Part shown: in pieces, positions 6,052-6,782 of the stretch
How positions within the stretch are numbered: the stretch's first letter is position 1
Layout: each line of letters begins with the position of its first letter
Assembly: GCA_030432015.1 (NCBI GenBank)
Contig: JAUIHJ010000462.1
Span: forward strand, 1 to 6,782
DNA: 6,782 nt
Direction of reading: 5' to 3'
Source of the DNA: a bacterium
GTDB lineage: Bacteria > Planctomycetota > Planctomycetia > Pirellulales > Pirellulaceae
The notes under the pieces: generated by a model
The model's input: only the letters and a program-made list of their open reading frames with translations
Told to the model about the DNA's origin: nothing
Databases searched by the model: none
Translations under genes and position numbers: made by a program

Positions 6052-6782
6052 ATGACATTTTCGTCTTCCTCCGACGTCACTTCTCTCCATGTTGATGACA
6101 ATATCTGCGTGGTCATCCGCGAGTTGCCCGCCGGCACCTCCATCTCGATCGGGGATGTCTCATTCACCTTAGACCGCCCGGTGGGGATCGGTCACAAGCT
6201 GGCGGTCAAGCCCATTGCCAGAGGCGAACAGGTCAGAAAATACGGCCAGACGATCGGATATACGACCGCGCCGATTGAAGTCGGTGAATTGGTCCACCTG
6301 CATAACCTCTCCAACGGCGACTTCGCCAAAGATTACGCCAGCGCGACGGCCATCCCCGAGCCGCCAACACCGATCACGGACCGAACTTTTCAAGGTTACC
6401 GCAGAGCCAATGGCACTGCCGGCACCCGCAACTACATCGCTATTATCTCGACCGTTAATTGCTCTGCGTCGGTCAGCAAATACGTTGCCGAACGATTCGA
6501 TGAAGCGGCCCTGCGAGAGTTCCCCAACATCGATGGCGTTGTCGCCTTCACCCATCAAAGCGGTTGCGGCATGCAATTTGGCGGGATCAACCACCAGATG
6601 CACAACCGCGTGATGGGCGGCATCGCGCGGCATCCCAACATTGGCGCGTACCTGTTGATCGGGCTGGGTTGTGAGCAAGGGGCGATGGGGTACTTGCTTC
6701 AGGATCAGCAGCTGGTGCAGATCAACGGCGGCAACCGCCAGGCGAATTCACCCCCGGTGTTCTCCATTCAGGACATGGGTGG
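6052..6782 (+). CDS. uxaA: UxaA-family sugar-acid dehydratase (altronate dehydratase-like), 5' part only
   Basis: A cytoplasmic enzyme; altronate dehydratase removes water from D-altronate to give 2-keto-3-deoxy-D-gluconate in hexuronate breakdown. The first 243 codons are present and the gene runs off the window. The N-terminal SAF-type domain is clear: DDN at 15-17, GHKLAV at 47-52, KYGQTIGY at 63-70 and VHLHN at 81-85, where histidines contribute to metal or substrate binding in the family. After a P/T-rich linker the catalytic UxaA domain begins: GTRNYIAIISTVNCSASV (124-141), THQSGCGM (167-174), HPNIGAYLLIGLGCE (194-208). Both domains in one chain match single-chain UxaA rather than split SuyA/SuyB. 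ATG 6052 places the DDN core about where E. coli UxaA has it; no strong Shine-Dalgarno sequence is seen. Galactarate or another sugar acid is possible as substrate, because relatives such as GarD share these motifs. It is divergent from the membrane-protein gene. Confidence 0.92.
   Translation, partial: MTFSSSSDVTSLHVDDNICVVIRELPAGTSISIGDVSFTLDRPVGIGHKLAVKPIARGEQVRKYGQTIGYTTAPIEVGELVHLHNLSNGDFAKDYASATAIPEPPTPITDRTFQGYRRANGTAGTRNYIAIISTVNCSASVSKYVAERFDEAALREFPNIDGVVAFTHQSGCGMQFGGINHQMHNRVMGGIARHPNIGAYLLIGLGCEQGAMGYLLQDQQLVQINGGNRQANSPPVFSIQDMG

Noticed and set aside
5665..6090. 141-codon minus-strand frame through the divergent intergenic region
   Set aside because: It overlaps the 5' ends of two well-supported genes and shows no domain character or supporting start signal.

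Overview
The window most likely comes from a GC-rich planctomycete (Planctomycetota). The main evidence is the central minus-strand gene. It encodes a three-helix membrane protein with a periplasmic beta-rich domain, a very long disordered linker and a C-terminal module that I recall only from planctomycete proteins. Support comes from a secreted beta-solenoid/metalloprotease gene of a kind common in that phylum and from weak or absent Shine-Dalgarno sequences. No database search was possible, so the phylum is an inference.

Layout: 1-170 has no convincing plus-strand gene; a 64-codon minus-strand frame there (2-196) has coding-like base composition and no recognised product. 171-1952 (+) encodes a beta-solenoid repeat protein ending in a matrixin-like zinc protease domain, but it lacks a normal start region and signal peptide, so its 5' end may be truncated or rearranged. 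1952-2055 is a degenerate tandem repeat of 14-16 bp units filling most of the gap between two convergent genes. 2094-5729 (-) encodes the 1211-residue membrane protein. 5730-6051 is a divergent intergenic region with a perfect TATAAT hexamer on the minus strand and two small inverted repeats. 6052-6782 (+) is the first 243 codons of a UxaA-family (altronate dehydratase-like) sugar-acid dehydratase running off the window.

The three main genes do not form a pathway. The first two are convergent and the last two divergent, so each is probably its own transcription unit within this window. The large membrane protein resembles those I recall near MoxR ATPase/DUF58/BatA clusters in planctomycetes, but no such partner is adjacent here on either side. 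The least explained parts are its linker and C-terminal module, the tandem repeat between the convergent genes, and the 5' end of the metalloprotease gene. I saw no RNA gene, CRISPR array, insertion sequence or prophage feature.
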